Shown in pieces: positions 34,990 through 47,150 of a stretch of 64,000 bases of DNA. Position 1 is the first letter of the stretch. Each line of letters begins with the position of its first letter. The DNA comes from Bemisia tabaci. Taxonomy: Eukaryota > Arthropoda > Insecta > Hemiptera > Aleyrodidae. Below the pieces are notes generated by a model. The model was not told the origin of the DNA. It ran no database searches and worked only from the letters and a program-made list of their open reading frames with translations. Where the stretch lies: contig NC_092800.1 of assembly GCF_918797505.1 (NCBI RefSeq), positions 31,734,263-31,798,262 on the forward strand. Direction: 5' to 3'. The translations under genes and the position numbers were made by a program.

Positions 34990-35454
34990 CACAGTGGATC
35001 AAGTCAATCAGAGAGGTCGGACATGAAATTTTGAACTAAAACTGCAAATTTTATTCGTTTTGTTTGTTCATTTCGCCACATTTTAAATTTCGAGGGGTGC
35101 TTCCGGAAGAAAATTGTCCGGAAGAATCCAATGAAACCACTTAGAACCTCAAATTTTTGTATAAACGGAGTTATAAGCGTTTAACGTTCACTGGAAAAAA
35201 AACACATTGGATCTAGAGTCTTGAAAACATTGACAAGAAAAAATACTCTTGACTCAATCGGATTTTTGCTTGAATCAACAAGAAAATCCGCTTAAATTAA
35301 GAGGCTTGGTTCTTCATTTAGGCTAGATTCTGATTGAATCAAGAGTACTTTTTCTTGTCGATGTTTTTAAGAGTTTGGACCCTAGATCCAATGTGGTTTT
35401 TTTCCCCCAGTGTTTCCAAATTATGTCCGACCTCCCCCATTGACTCGATCCACC
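34990..35454. mobile_element. Family C element, copy 5, interrupted by family B
   Basis: CACAGTGGATCAAGTCAATC at the left and CCATTGACTCGATCCACCGG at the right, with a family B hairpin inserted at 35189-35412. The hexamer ATGACG flanks both sides and may be a target duplication. Confidence 0.8.
35189..35412. mobile_element. Family B hairpin, copy 2, nested in family C
   Basis: CACTGGAAAAAAAACACATT at the left, GTTTTTTTCCCCCAGTG at the right. TT on both sides may be a 2-bp target duplication. Interrupts the right third of a family C copy. Confidence 0.85.
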
Positions 35455-35689
35455 GGATGACGTTTCTTCAGGGTTTTTCTCATGCCAAAAAGTTCCCTCA
35501 TAATAATTCGCGGTATTCCAGATTGCAAGACACCCTAGTATTTGACGACCATCCGAAGAACAAGCCAGACATTGACCTCTCCCTTCTCTTCTTACTCCAT
35601 GCAGATTCCCATTTCCCAGCGTCCCAAACAGCCACAGAGCTCGAAAACCAGCTAATCGCCTCCATCTCTCATTTGGGTCGGAAGAGACG

Positions 35690-35995
35690 ATGAATCATGA
35701 CCTGGGGACCGGAGGGGGGCGATATTTCCCATGCGTGTTCGCCTCGCGCCCTGCGGAAGTGCCGATCCGCGACTCGAACGCCGACCGCCACCTCGACTTC
35801 GCTTCGGTTAATGGTCCGATCCGTTGTCGGGTTGGTCAACGCGCGGTGCTCAACGGTCAACAATCCACCGAAACGAAGCGGGCGCGAGCTCCGAGGCGAG
35901 ACGCCGCGCCGCGTGCAAATGATGCGTCTCCTCGACTCGCTAAAAATCGGCGAGAGCGGTTAATTTTGCACCGACTTTACGACTTAACGCCGTGA
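35690..35995. other. GC/CpG-rich single-copy island
   Basis: About 300 bases of CpG-dense sequence with frames open in two registers, neither of which shows a domain. Composition explains the absence of stops. Confidence 0.3.
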
Positions 35996-36352
35996 TGCCA
36001 GATAGGACCATAGAGATAAAAAGGAGGTGTTTGCATCTTGAGGTTTGTTTACCCTGTGACGTAGGTCGGCAGGTACAACCTGGCCAGCGAAATCCGGAAT
36101 TCGAAATATGAAAAACGGACCATAATGTCCGATTTTTTCACTTAAATCAACTCATTATATAATTTCAAGCACTTTTTATAGAATGACTTTTTTCCTTAAA
36201 TTACACCATTTCCAAGAAAATCGACAGGATAAACGTCGCTGTACCGACCTACGTCATCAAATCATCAAAAAAATTCCAAGATGCCCGAAATGCAAACGCA
36301 AACACCTCTTTTTTTTTCTCTATGAGATAGGTTGGGTGGCTCTCAGATGAGG

Positions 36353-36500
36353 GGTCGTTCATAAAATACGTGACGCCATATGAAGGAAGGGAGGGTTGAA
36401 GGATAGGGATGGACGTCATAGCAGCGTTACGCGGGGTGGGGGGGGGGGGGGGGTGGGTGGTTGTCCCGAAAATGGGGGTGGCGATGGACACTTCCGATGT
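36353..36500. repeat. Partial family K end with G run
   Basis: GGTCGTTCATAAAATACGTG resembles the family K end at 14058; an inverted GCAGCGTTACGCGGGG and a G run (36437-36452) follow. Confidence 0.45.
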
Positions 36501-37559
36501 AGGACACAGTTTCAACTGAATCTAGGGAAAGCACGGATTGAGAACACTGTTTGAAAGTTCAAAACTCCCCTACCTCATTTCCTCCGCCTAGAGTTCCATT
36601 ATACAGTGCGATAAGACTGGTGGAGTCCACTTCTGTCTGAATGGCTCCCGTATTTTGAGCTCTCGCAGGACCAAAAAAGTCACAGGAGATTACATTTGCA
36701 AAGAGGAGGAACGGAGGAGAGAATTATGAGTGCGACAAGGAAGAGATGGAATAGAGGGAAGGGAAACGGGACTGAACTGATCAGATATTGCCGAAAACCG
36801 TAAAAACTGGGTTATCTTTTGAAAAGAGTTGTGGCTCTATAACCCGAGTTGTCGTGACTCTCCCTGAATAGAGATTCTACCCCGCGATTTTTCCACAAAA
36901 AGCCTACTCCTGCTAAAATTCCGTAACAAAACATCTCTCAGCACTAGTGCACTACAACAAAACCTGATTTCAACGGCTCTTCCGGTCTTTATCAAGTTGA
37001 GGCAAGCAGGACAGGGCCAAACCCCCTGCATTAAAAAAGGACTTAAACTCAGGTCAATTTCGGTGAATTTTGATGAATTTCAGGAAATTTCAAGAGGTTG
37101 TGTGAAGTTTTGTTGCCCCCGCCCCCTTTAGACAAAATTCGGCCTCCCACGAGCAACTTTTGCCCTCTGAATTTGACTTTGACTGAACTTGACTCCGACC
37201 ACTGCAACTCGGGCGGGAAACCTTCAACTGGACCGAGTTCATCGAAAAGGAACCAACCCACATTCAGTTGAAACTGAGAAAAAGAGGATTGAAGTTTTAA
37301 TCGTGCATAAGGCTCAATGTGGAAAATAAACTTTACCCCTCTTTTCACACACTAATTTCTTTTTTTCGACTTCCAGATTTTGGCAGGAGAAAATAAACGA
37401 CTGGTGGAACTTAAAAACATCCATGACTGAATTTTTTCGAAAATGTGAAATGGTTCCTTTCTGATGAACTCGGTCCAACTTTTCCGGGCTCAAGCGACAA
37501 CCCCGACGACTCCGAGCGCCTGGCTCGAGAACAAAAAAACCCAATCCGGACGAGATGAC

Positions 37560-38200
37560 TCTCATTAAAACTGAAAAAAAATCCGCGGAGCCTGAAGATC
37601 ACAGCGGATAAGAGGACGGCACCCCCCCCCTTCCCCCCCCCCCGGGGGGGGGTTTAAAGGTAGACATATTGTTTTTCGGGTCGCGCCGTAGCCGTCCCTT
37701 CCCATCCCGCTCGACTTGAGTTTTGATGAAGAGCTGCACGCGAGTTGGACGGCGACCAAATAAAATTAATTTTGACACAATTGTAGCATTAATCTCTCGG
37801 GGGGCGGGAGGGGGCGAGGGGCACGATCCGGGCGGGGACGGGAGCGCTGTCTATTGTTGTTTACAATCCGTCTGGGATGTTGCTGACTCGTCGCAGACGA
37901 CAGGACCGTCTGTGTCTCCTGCCTGGCGACATATCTCCAGAAAGAGAGCTTAAGTGGATTTCCATATGAGCCACGGTTAGCGCATGCTCTTATTTGTTCC
38001 GAGGCTCATCTCAAAATTCACTTACTGTTAACACGGCGGATCTAGTAGGTGGTCGCGGTGCAGTGGCAGCGGTTGGAGCGCGTTCCCGGAGACAAAATAT
38101 CTCAGGTCTCGCGGCTTAGCGTTCCACGCGATGAGGGAACGTCTGAATAGCGCAGTATGACGAGCAGTCAGGGGCTTATGGGCGGAACTAGTGGGGAGCT
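37560..38200. other. GC-rich single-copy island with AT-rich motif patches
   Basis: Includes C/G homopolymers at 37621-37650, AAATAAAATTAATTTTGACA at 37757-37776 and CTATTGTTGTTTACAATCC near 37850 (SOX- and FOX-like words). No coding exon recognised. Confidence 0.3.
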
Positions 38201-38725
38201 GGGGGATAGGCCTGCATGTGCCTGCCTCTCCCTGCCAGTGTGTACTGAGCCCCTACGGACAAAGCTACGGATTTTGCGAGGTAACTACGTAACATTTCCG
38301 CCATCTTTGCTATCGTAAAACGAACGATTTTTCGGTAGGGAAAGCTTAAAATCGCTTAGGGGACTATAAAGTATCAGAATTTTCCCGAGAGTGTCTTTCT
38401 GGACTCCTCTCGCGGCTGGGAGAATGCCCTGGGCTGACTTTCCATGTCCCCCACAAAAGGAAAAAGAATAATCCCTGGGTCAGCCCACGTTTATTGAAGG
38501 GGCTCAGACCCTCCCCCCCTGGAACGATGCCTTCCTGTGCCCCCCAGGCCCTCGCCATTAGGATCCTCTTTGAATAAACCCCTGATAATGGATAAAAACT
38601 GCTTCCTGGTTCCGCCGATGTATGTAAGAGGGGCGGATAGAGAGTGGGTGAATGATAGTGTTTTAAAATTTTCTGACTTCGTTAAGACGTATCATGTTTT
38701 TAGAGATCAGGTAAAACTTTTCCTT

Positions 38726-38951
38726 CACTGGAAAAGAACACATTGGATCTAGAGTCGAGACTCTTAAAAACATCGACAAGAAAAAGAACTCTTGATTCAA
38801 TCAGAATCTAGCTTAAATCAAGAACCAAGCCTCTTGATTTAAGCGGATTTCGTTTTGATTCAAGCAAAAATCCGATTGAATCAAAAGTATTTTCTCTTGT
38901 CAATGTTTTCAAGAGTCTGGACTCTAGATCCAATGTGCTTTCTTTCCAGTG
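38726..38951. mobile_element. Family B hairpin, copy 3
   Basis: From CACTGGAAAAGAACACATTG to AATGTGCTTTCTTTCCAGTG. TT on each side. Confidence 0.85.
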
Positions 38952-39489
38952 TTTTATAAACAGTCTTGGGCTTGAACACCTCGTTTGCTTACAAGTTTAA
39001 TCTGCAGATAGAGGGTATAAGTGTATTTAAAGATAGTTATTGTAAGAAATACGACCAATCTGTGAAAAATCCGAGAATTTCTTCTCCAGGATCCCGACCG
39101 ACAATAAACTCAAACGAAAATAAATCCTCGGTGCTCCCGCTTTTAAATCTCTCCATACGCTACGGAAGCCAGCACCATATTCATATTTGAACCGGGTTCA
39201 AAACTACAATCGGAGGCCGGCTCCAGATTTCCCGGAATGGGAGAAATCCAGCAAAGTTGGCAGCGGGCCTGGTATGCCCTGCGCGGGTGGGGGCCTCCAT
39301 AAACATATAAATAATAAGAAAAGGCAATAAATAAAATTTGCGAGCCTCTATTCGGAGCAATATCCTTATCTTCAGTGGCGTGGCGAGCTTTGCGATACAT
39401 CGATTGATCTGCCATTAGAACCTATTAAATAGGATCGATAAACGGGGAAGTTCGCAACGGAAACCTTAATAATCGATTCTTCACCACAA

Positions 39490-40044
39490 CAGGGTGTCTA
39501 CGGATTTAAGGATTTAAGAAAACCAATTTCAGGACTTTTTCAGGACCTTTTTAGAACTTTTTTTGGATTTTCGGAGTATTTTTGCTAAGTCAGGGTCTAC
39601 ACTTACAGCTAATTTTAATGGAAATCGAGTTCATCTTTCTACACTTTGACTGACGAAAACCGTGAATTTTTCAATTTTTCGGGACCTCGAGTTAAATTTC
39701 CGGACTTATTCGCGACTTCGGGACCGGTCATGCAAATTCCGGACTTTTTCAGAAATTTCGGGACTTTCGGGAACTGTACTGCCGTGCTAAGGGAGAACGC
39801 CGTATGAGCCTTCGAGCGTTGCCAAGTTTCTTCCGATAAAAGTCGAATTAACTGAGAAAATTGTGAATATTATTTTCGGCAATTTTCAGACAATTTTGTA
39901 TGCAATTTCGTCCAAAATACCTAAAAATTTCGAGGAAAAATATGCATGAATGTTGTCAAAAATACATGTTTTATCAAGGAAAATTTGGCAACTCTCGAAC
40001 GTTCATACGGCGTTCTTCCTTAGCACGGTAGGGTAGACACCCTG
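39490..40044. mobile_element. Family F element, copy 2, middle layer of the nest
   Basis: CAGGGTGTCTACGGATTTAA at the left, GGTAGACACCCTG at the right. Internal GGACTTTTTCAGGACC-type words. Itself interrupted at 39779-40031. Confidence 0.75.
39779..40031. mobile_element. Family A element, inner layer of the nest
   Basis: CTGCCGTGCTAAGGGAGAAC at the left, CGGCGTTCTTCCTTAGCACG at the right. Flanks TGTA and GGTA are compatible with a slightly decayed 4-bp duplication. Confidence 0.82.
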
Positions 40045-40686
40045 TGCTTCAAGTGGGGCAATATCGATACTCGATTATTCACGCCTCGCCCCTTCTCTTC
40101 GCCCTCCCCCGACCCATCTTCTTCTGGCACTAGTTTGATTTCCATCAAAATTCCGACAAAGAAAAAAAACCCTGGATAGAAATCTGCGCCCACGAGTCCC
40201 GTCTTCAATTGAAATAAGTGAGAATAGCTCGGATTCTGGGTCAGAGTCCCCAGGGATGGATGGGGATATTCGTTTCGATCGGACGATAATAACGCGCGAC
40301 GGGCGATAGACGCCGGAGGCTGTCCGTGTCCGTGATAAACCATCAATCAAAACAACAGACTAGACGCTGGTCGCTGAATTGCCGGTTGGTTTGGACCCCC
40401 GGTAGCAGAGATTCCGAAAATCGTTCCGTGGGTGGGAATAGATAGCGTAAAGGTTGAAAAATTACGGATATCGGGCAGTTAAGGGAAAAAATAGGGGGCT
40501 GTCCATAAATGACGGGAGGATTCTTTCTCCTTCGTCAAATGTTGCGTAAATTTCGGGCAGTTTAAACCCCTGAAGAAATTTCTTATCATTCATAACTTTA
40601 TTCAACTCAGTCGAATTTGTGAAATGGTGGAGGGGAGAGGGGAAGAGCACAAAAAATAACTAAAAATCCGTCTGAATATTTTCGCA

Positions 40687-40828
40687 GACTGCATTTATTT
40701 AGTCATTTGGACCTGCAAATTCTGGCTCATCTGAAAAAACATTTATGTGCATAGGGAAGCTAATGGCACATACGTTGTTTTTAAACCGGGCTAGAATTTG
40801 TAGTTCCAAATTGCAAAATCCAGTCCAA
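40687..40828. mobile_element. Family H foldback, copy 2
   Basis: Contains CTGCAAATTCTGGCTCATCT and the inverted TTGTAGTTCCAAATTGCAAA. Left arm partly decayed. Confidence 0.6.
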
Positions 40829-41039
40829 TTATCTTTTCAGTTCTTCAGCAGAGGCAAATTCAGTAAATTAAATGATTCAACACAGTCCCAGAAAAAGTAG
40901 GAAGTGACTTTTGAAAAACAAAATTTTTACAAATATTTATAGGACGTTTGGCACGATAAACCGAACGAATCAACTGAGAGAGTTATAAGGTTACAACGTG
41001 GCAACTCCGATCGAATCAAAAAAATGTCACGTTAATATT

Positions 41040-41700
41040 TTATAGAAGGGGGCGGAGTTAATTTTCCTCGGTTTCCACACTCTTCGCAGCGTATTAGCGT
41101 TGTGATAAATCGGCTATCGGGTTGCGTTCGGGATTTGAATCGCGTAGCTGAGGAACGGCGCAGATCCGTAAATTAGAAACGATCGCACTTGAGAGATCTC
41201 AAAACAAAAAGGGGAACCTCCCACGTTGTCGCTTGGTGAAAAAGTCAGCTGTGCACAGCCTCGTAAGGATTAAAAAAAGGAGAAATTAATTATTGATGAA
41301 ACTCTTGTTTTATCGATCCTGATCCTAATATTCTAAATTCTATTGGTAGAAATTAAAAGACAAGGAAAAACATTTGTCATAATAAAAATTTCCGACAAAT
41401 CTAGCTTGAAAGACAGCATGGAGATACGCGAATGACAGATCCCACGTGGAGATTGTTCATTTTCATTTAAATACATCCAACTGCATGTAATCGCGAAAGA
41501 CTGAAAAAACGACGACTGCTGAATCTCCGGGTCTAAAATTACAACTCCTCGAACTGCGCGACATTAAAGTCTCTGTTGTTATTATACTTGTGAGCGGGGC
41601 CGTTGCTTTAATGGGCTCTACGGAAGCTACTGGGACGCAAAAGTGACCCGGCCGAGGCAGACATTAGCTACTTTCAAAGAGCCCCCCTGCCTCCCCACCC
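41040..41700. other. Mixed single-copy sequence with two GC-rich patches
   Basis: CpG-rich patches at about 41080-41240 and 41560-41700 (GTTGCTTTAATGGGCTCTAC). No exon or repeat recognised. Confidence 0.25.
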
Positions 41701-42393
41701 CCATACCTTAGGTGACCCGGGGGGTAGAACTTTTTCGAACCCCATTGTCGAAAGTTGTACACGCTTACTCCGGAATAATATCTCGGTCGTTCGTCGTTTT
41801 TTACGACTTTCTGTTTTTGGGTCTTGGCTCCGAGGGTTTGATTACCGACTGGACAGGAGCTCAAGAGCTGGCTAACATCCAGCGAGACCCAAATTTTAGG
41901 TTCCAAGCGGTTTTCTGCGTGAGATTTTCTTGACAGCCCTGACCAACACGACAGAAATTCACCCATGATGAAGCTTAATAAGCCTCGATTTGTATTATTC
42001 TGTTTGGAGATGCGGGTTCAGACGATTGACCAATGGTTTTCAAAAAAGTCGCTCGACAAAGCAGATCGAACTCACTGTTAGTCGAAACTACTTTCAACAG
42101 CCCGGTTCAACAAATCGCGACCAGATTTTAGATTGCCTGGACAAGGTGCAATTTAAAAATAAAAAACGGAGGAAAAAATCAAAACCTCCAGCAAAATCCT
42201 CCGAAATTTTCAAGACTTTTCGGGGTTTTTTTAAACGTACTTTTCTCGGTTTTCTCGGACCATCACTACTCTGGGTACACACTAGCTTGGCGAGTGGAGT
42301 CCTACGTCGCGTTGCGTCATTCGAGGGTCAATTTCGCTGTTAACATTAAACCAAGAAAGATTGCGCTTGGAAGTATATCCGGTTATTATTTCG

Positions 42394-42648
42394 TCGCCTT
42401 CCGGCCAAAATATCACAAGCAGCCTGCGTCGTTTCAAAATTTCCGCCGCCATTTTATTCTTTTACAGAGAATGGTTTGTTGGTTGAATCTGTTTGAAAAT
42501 TTCACTGAATTTTATCGACAGCACAGAGAAAATTCAGTGTAATTTTCGGACAACTTCATTAAGAACAATTTCTCTGTAAAAAACTAAAACGGCGACGGAT
42601 ATTTTTAAACGTAGCATGGCGCTTGTAATACTTTGGCCGAAAGGTGAC
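42394..42648. mobile_element. Inverted-repeat element with CGTCGCCTTCCGGCCAAA end (family I)
   Basis: Left CCTTCCGGCCAAAATATCAC then CCGCCGCCATTTTA; right GGCGCTTGTAATACTTTGGC plus CGAAAGGTGACG is the inverse. The same end forms the hairpin at 5922-5961. Just after it (42667-42700) is a short piece of the family M foldback arm. Confidence 0.65.
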
Positions 42649-42779
42649 GATTTGCTTATCCAAAATGTTTTCAACAATCAAAACACGATTCTATGACATG
42701 GGTTGAATCGACCCGACGAAGGAAATTTTAAAGGTGCAGAAGTCCCCCCATCTAAATAGAGACAACTCGAGGGACTCGC

Positions 42780-43110
42780 TGGAACAGACTTCAAAGGAAC
42801 TTAGGCTAAATTAGAGCGGATCGAAGACATAAACAATGGGAGCCGGCGTGGCGTAACACCAGATTACTCCGGGCTTGATGCGACTTCGACACGAATAAAC
42901 ACGGCCCTCCGACATTAATGTTTACACACGGGAAATTTGAAATATTTCAGACTTGATGCACCGCGAACGGGGGAGGATTATAATAACTTAGAAACAACAC
43001 GGCCGCGCCATGTTCGCGGCGCGGTTCCGCGCTGCGTTCGACATTTATCAATGGGATAGCATTAAGTAAATCAGTCGTATCCACGTTGAGAGTTAAGGAA
43101 AAAAGACTTA
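42780..43110. other. GC-rich single-copy island
   Basis: Contains ATTAATGTTTACACACGG (FOX-like GTTTAC), CCGCGCCATGTTCGCGGCGC and CATTTATCAATGGGATAGC. No protein is recognised. Possibly regulatory. Confidence 0.3.
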
Positions 43111-43121
43111 CGAGCAATACT

Positions 43122-43351
43122 CTGCCGTGCTAAGGAAGAACGCCGTATGAACATTCGAGAGTTGCCAAATTTACTTCGATAAAATGTTCATTTTTGAAGA
43201 AAGTTATGAATATTTTTCCTTGAAATTTTCAGAATCTTCAGGTGAAATTGTGAACAAAATGATCTGAAAAATTGGGAGGAAAATATTCACAAGTTTACCA
43301 GAAAATTCGCGTTCTATGAAAGGAAATTTGGCAACGCCTGAAGGTTCATAC
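43122..43351. mobile_element. Family A element, first of a head-to-tail pair
   Basis: CTGCCGTGCTAAGGAAGAAC at the left; the right arm stops at AACGCCTGAAGGTTCATACG where the second copy begins. The outer right TIR is missing. Confidence 0.8.
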
Positions 43352-43591
43352 GACTGCCGTGCTTGGGAAAAACGCCGTATCAACCTTCTTCAGTTCTTTA
43401 ATTTGGCACGAATTTTTAGGAAAACTTGTCAATATTATCAGATCAATGGTTCAGAGATTTTGTTCATAATTATACCTAAATTATATTGTAATTTTAAGAG
43501 AAACTATAACTCTCCTCAAAAATGAAGATTTTAGTTGAGGAACTTTGGCGACCTTTGAATGTTCATACGGCGTTTTTCCTTGGCGCGGCAG
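43352..43591. mobile_element. Family A element, second of a pair
   Basis: ACTGCCGTGCTTGGGAAAAA at the left, CGGCGTTTTTCCTTGGCGCG plus GCAG at the right. It may have inserted into the right TIR of the first copy. Confidence 0.78.
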
Positions 43592-43639
43592 GGTTGCTTA
43601 AGGTTCCTCATTCCTTCCTTTCCTCAAGATGGTAATAAT

Positions 43640-44005
43640 AACTTGAAAAAAGGTGAGGGAGGAAGAAGAGGACTAAATGTTAAAGCCCAGGAGAAAAATA
43701 AAGATGGGAAAGAAATGAGAGATGAGGAAGGAGAAGAAAATGGTGATAAGAAGGATTTGGAGAAAAATTAAGGCTGAATGAGAGGAAAAAGAAGAGAGGG
43801 GGAAGAAGTAAACGAAAAGAGAGTTATATTCCTTATTTTCTTCATCTTTACATTTAGATCCTTTCTTCTTCGTCATAATATTACTTCATTCGTCGCCAAA
43901 TTCTTGTTACCCTCCTCTTCCTTTCTCTTCTTTCTCTCTACCTCTGCGCCTCCCTTCCTTTCTTCGTCGTCTTCTTCTTCGTTTCTTTTTTCGTCTCCTC
44001 CCAAT
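43640..44005. repeat. Purine-to-pyrimidine switch (GA then CT) foldback
   Basis: The + strand is almost pure purine (AGGAAGAAGAGG words) from 43640 to about 43825, then almost pure pyrimidine (CTTTCTTCTTCGTC words) to about 44005. It has frames on both strands of low-complexity sequence; not a gene. A like region is at 51545-51815. Confidence 0.6.
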
Positions 44006-44194
44006 TTCGCATAATTCCTATTGAACATGTTAGAAGTCTTCAGCAATTGCACACGTCTAATTTCAAAATTATCAATAGAAAAATATATGAATATTAATAT
44101 TAATATATATAATTATCGAATAAATATGACTGGTTTGCTCAGTTCTACCCAATTAACAAGGGGTCGCTTCTTCATATCACAATTTTTTCGCTCC

Positions 44195-44290
44195 CATTAA
44201 TTAATAGCGTGGCCAACATGTGGGGAGAAGAAAGGAGAGACGGAAATAACACAAAGCGGTAATTGCGGCTAGATAAATAAACGCAGAATA
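44195..44290. other. Short single-copy island with homeodomain-like sites
   Basis: CCATTAATTAATAGCGTGG, then GCGGTAATTGCGGCTAGATA and AATAAACGC. Two words (TAATTGCGG and AGATAAAT-AAACGC-like) recur at 45260-45295 in swapped order. Confidence 0.3.
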
Positions 44291-45029
44291 TGACGCCCGC
44301 AAAAATATTCCTTGCATGTTGCATGAGCATTAATTGCAGACAAAAAATAGCAAAAATAGAAAAACGGAAAAAAGAAAACTCGTATATTTTCGGTACCGCA
44401 CGGCTGCTTTGTCTGGTTCCTTTCTTCGAGTCTTTGCAGCTGGAATTAGACCGGCTGTCTCAAGTTCAGATCTACGATACGGTTTATAACGAATGGTGTT
44501 CCGAGAAAGAAACTTAGAAGATGGAATTCTTCACAAATCAAAGTGCGGAGTCAGCGTTGTAAAATTGCTACGATCGGGAACGAACACGTCCCGCCTGCTT
44601 GGGACCTGACGTTCCCCGTGAAAAAACCTGGAAAAATGGCTTTTCTCTGCTCACATTTCGATGCACGGATAGAATACGGATTTTTGGAAAAAACATGAAA
44701 AGGTTCCTCTACGAGTCAGTTTTCCAGAGAGTTTTGACGCAACTTTATCTAATGCACGTGGAAAGTTTCAAGCAAAGAGAAGACTCATAACCATCATCAG
44801 ACAGGGTAAAAAGTTCCCCTGCATTTCAAGATTTCCTGACTTTTCCATGTACAGTGTTTCTCTAGGGCAATAATTCTCATGAAAGTTCTTTATACAAAAA
44901 ATTATTTCAGCGCTTCACTTAACGCCAAAGACCATTGAAACAAAAAAAACACGTAAAATTCAGGAACTTAAAAACGGTTTTAAGGTTCTGCAGCAAACTT
45001 CTCTGAAGTTTTGGGAAATTGCCACCTTT

Positions 45030-45106
45030 CAGAGGTTAATAATTCATCGGTGGGAATTTGGTAACTTCTGAAAGCTCACAGGGCGGGTTTTCCTCAGCGC
45101 GGCATC
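45030..45106. mobile_element. Family A right half only
   Basis: GGGAATTTGGTAACTTCTGA then CAGGGCGGGTTTTCCTCAGC matches the right arm of family A; no left arm was found upstream. Confidence 0.55.
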
Positions 45107-45109
45107 ATC

Positions 45110-45370
45110 GCAATGCTCCTGCGTCGTTTTTACAAAAGAACAGCTCAATCGGTCCGGTCTGAGTAATGAATTGGATGCTCCCTTCGCGGGGTCCTGATTT
45201 GTAGGCGGCAGGCAGTTCGGACCGCGGAGCGAGTTGCCAAAGAATAGCCCGCTCATGAAGATAAATGAAAACGCGAAGAATTAGTAATTGCGGAATGCCT
45301 GGAAATTATACGGAAATAATACGGCCGACATTAGCGGCGATCTCGACAAGACATCTCAAAGCGGTCGGAC
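45110..45370. other. Single-copy GC-rich island
   Basis: Has ATAAATGAAAACGCGAAGAA and TTAGTAATTGCGGAATGCC, echoing the island at 44195. CpG-rich elsewhere. No frame with a recognisable domain. Confidence 0.3.
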
Positions 45371-45750
45371 AAAATGAGCGGCTTTAATACCTTGTTAACC
45401 CCCTTTGGACCCCCCCCCCTCCCCCCACCCGACAGCGCCTCGAAACTAAGATTTTATGAGGTGAAGTCTGGCTCAATGACATGTTTATCAAAGGTGAACT
45501 GCGTTGCCGATGAGACGAATTTAAAGTGTGCTTCCAACAGAAGCTCCGGAAAAGATTCGCGTGTACGACCGTGTTACGGATAAATGTCGTGGAAAAATTC
45601 GAATGGTGCCGTGATTTCGCGCCCCCCCCCCCCCCCCCCCCAAGGAAAAAAATAAAGCTCATAGCTAGTCACGAATATTTTTCTTTACTATGTTCGAACA
45701 AACAGGATGAAATTGTTCATAGATGTCCTATGCGGTATGCGATTGGCGTA

Positions 45751-46275
45751 CAGTAGACTCTGGATTATCCGGATTAATTGGTGCCGGGCCCGATCCGGAT
45801 AAAGAAAAAAAATCCGGATAATAATAGTAAACACGAACACCACCAACCAACACTACAGTATTCTTATTATATATATATATCGTGTACATACCAACACAAA
45901 TTTAAAAGGTTAACGCCAAATTGAACGACTCAATGGTGATTGTGAATGGTAGCCGACAACGATAAATTCCAATACAACGATTTTCGCGCGCAATGCGTGA
46001 AGTATTCATACGGTCTTGTAGCCGCTAATGGGCGTTTTAGGCTAACTAACCGACTGCACTTCGTTTGGCGTAATGCGAGAAGTATTCATGCAATCTATTA
46101 GGCGCTGATGCGTTCCACGCCGACCTCACTGATTGGCGCAATGCGTGAAGTATTCCTTCAGCCTTGCAGGCGCCAATATGCCTTGCGACCGCTTCTCCGC
46201 GGATCCGCTCACTTATCGGAATGCGCACGTAGTTACATGGTTGCAAAATCGATCCGGATAATCCAGAGTATACTG
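45751..46275. mobile_element. pogo/Tc1-like non-autonomous element carrying the 70-bp module
   Basis: Terminal inverted repeats CAGTAGACTCTGGATTATCC and GGATAATCCAGAGTATACTG; a TA precedes the left end. The inside includes three inverted copies of the TACTTCACGCATTGCGC module (45985-46180) that is also found inside the unrelated family D elements. No transposase frame. Confidence 0.75.
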
Positions 46276-46286
46276 TGTCTAGAAAA

Positions 46287-46555
46287 GCGAATCTAGAAAA
46301 TGAAATTCCCTGACATTTCCCCGTTTTCCCTAACAAATTTTGGTGAAATTCCCTGACAGTTAAAAATATGCCAGGTGGCTTAAGAGACATAATTAGAAAT
46401 AATTTTTAGGCAAAAGTTGTTGTTAGAAACGTCAAACCCACTCTAGAAAACAAATAAAGGCAACTAAAAAAATTTCCCTTGACATTTTCACCTTTTTCCT
46501 TGACGTTTCCAGGTTTTCCTGATATTTCCCGGTTTATCCTGCCTGTGGCAATCAC
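46287..46555. mobile_element. Family E element, copy 2
   Basis: AAATGAAATTCCCTGACATT through AGAAACGTCAAACCCACTCT to CCTGCCTGTGGCAATCACC. The left tip is not preserved. Confidence 0.55.
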
Positions 46556-46910
46556 CATAGGCGGTTCTAGACATTCATGCTTGGGGGTGCCCAGAGGTGG
46601 AAAATGTCGGAGACCGGCCCCGAAGGGGACGGTCGCTCAGGGGAGGCCTAAGTTTCGGCCCTCAAGTTTTACCCCTTTCCTACCCTCCTTTCGTTTTCTC
46701 TCTCCTTCCTTTCTACTTAAATATCTATACATTTAATGTAGAACATTTTTAGCAAAACTTTCCATCAAAACTACAGTCTTACCATAAAAAAACAGTAGAT
46801 TCTTTGTAAAACACGGCTATCAACATTAATTCTGTTTAAAACATTTTTAATTAATTGCTGGGATTTTTTCTCAGTGTGCGCGAATACAGAATCTTTAAAC
46901 CCTGGTAAAA

Positions 46911-47150
46911 ATTGGCGATAGGAGCTGCGTTTCAAAATACCATAGGGGTTCTTATAGACGGCTAAAGAGGGCTATTGAAAATCATATAGCTGGCTGTAGA
47001 AAGCTGAGCAACTCATATAGCCGGGCTACACGAAGCTATAACAAAGTATACAGTCGGGCTATAGTTCCTATCGCCGGGCTAAACACATTCTCGCCATTGG
47101 CTATAAAAGACTATAAGAAATTGTGTAGAAATTCGTGTGCTTTGGAAATC
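46911..47150 (+). repeat. Repeat family G, copy 2
   Basis: CCTGGTAAAAATTGGCGATA at the start, then CATATAGCTGGCTGTAGAAA and CATATAGCCGGGCTACACG. Inverse of the copy at 55-200. Confidence 0.65.

Larger units (their letters stand above)
39373..40092. mobile_element. Family L element, copy 2, outer layer of a triple nest
   Basis: Left part (39373-39489) starts CAGTGGCGTGGCGAGC and ends TAATCGATTCTTCACC. The remainder resumes at 40045 with TGCTTCAAGTGGGGCAATAT and ends TTCACGCC. The two pieces align to consecutive parts of the intact copy at 25512-25675. Confidence 0.7.

Noticed and set aside
35690..35995. Two overlapping + strand frames in a CpG-rich island
   Set aside because: Open in two registers at once, as expected from GC content; no domain.
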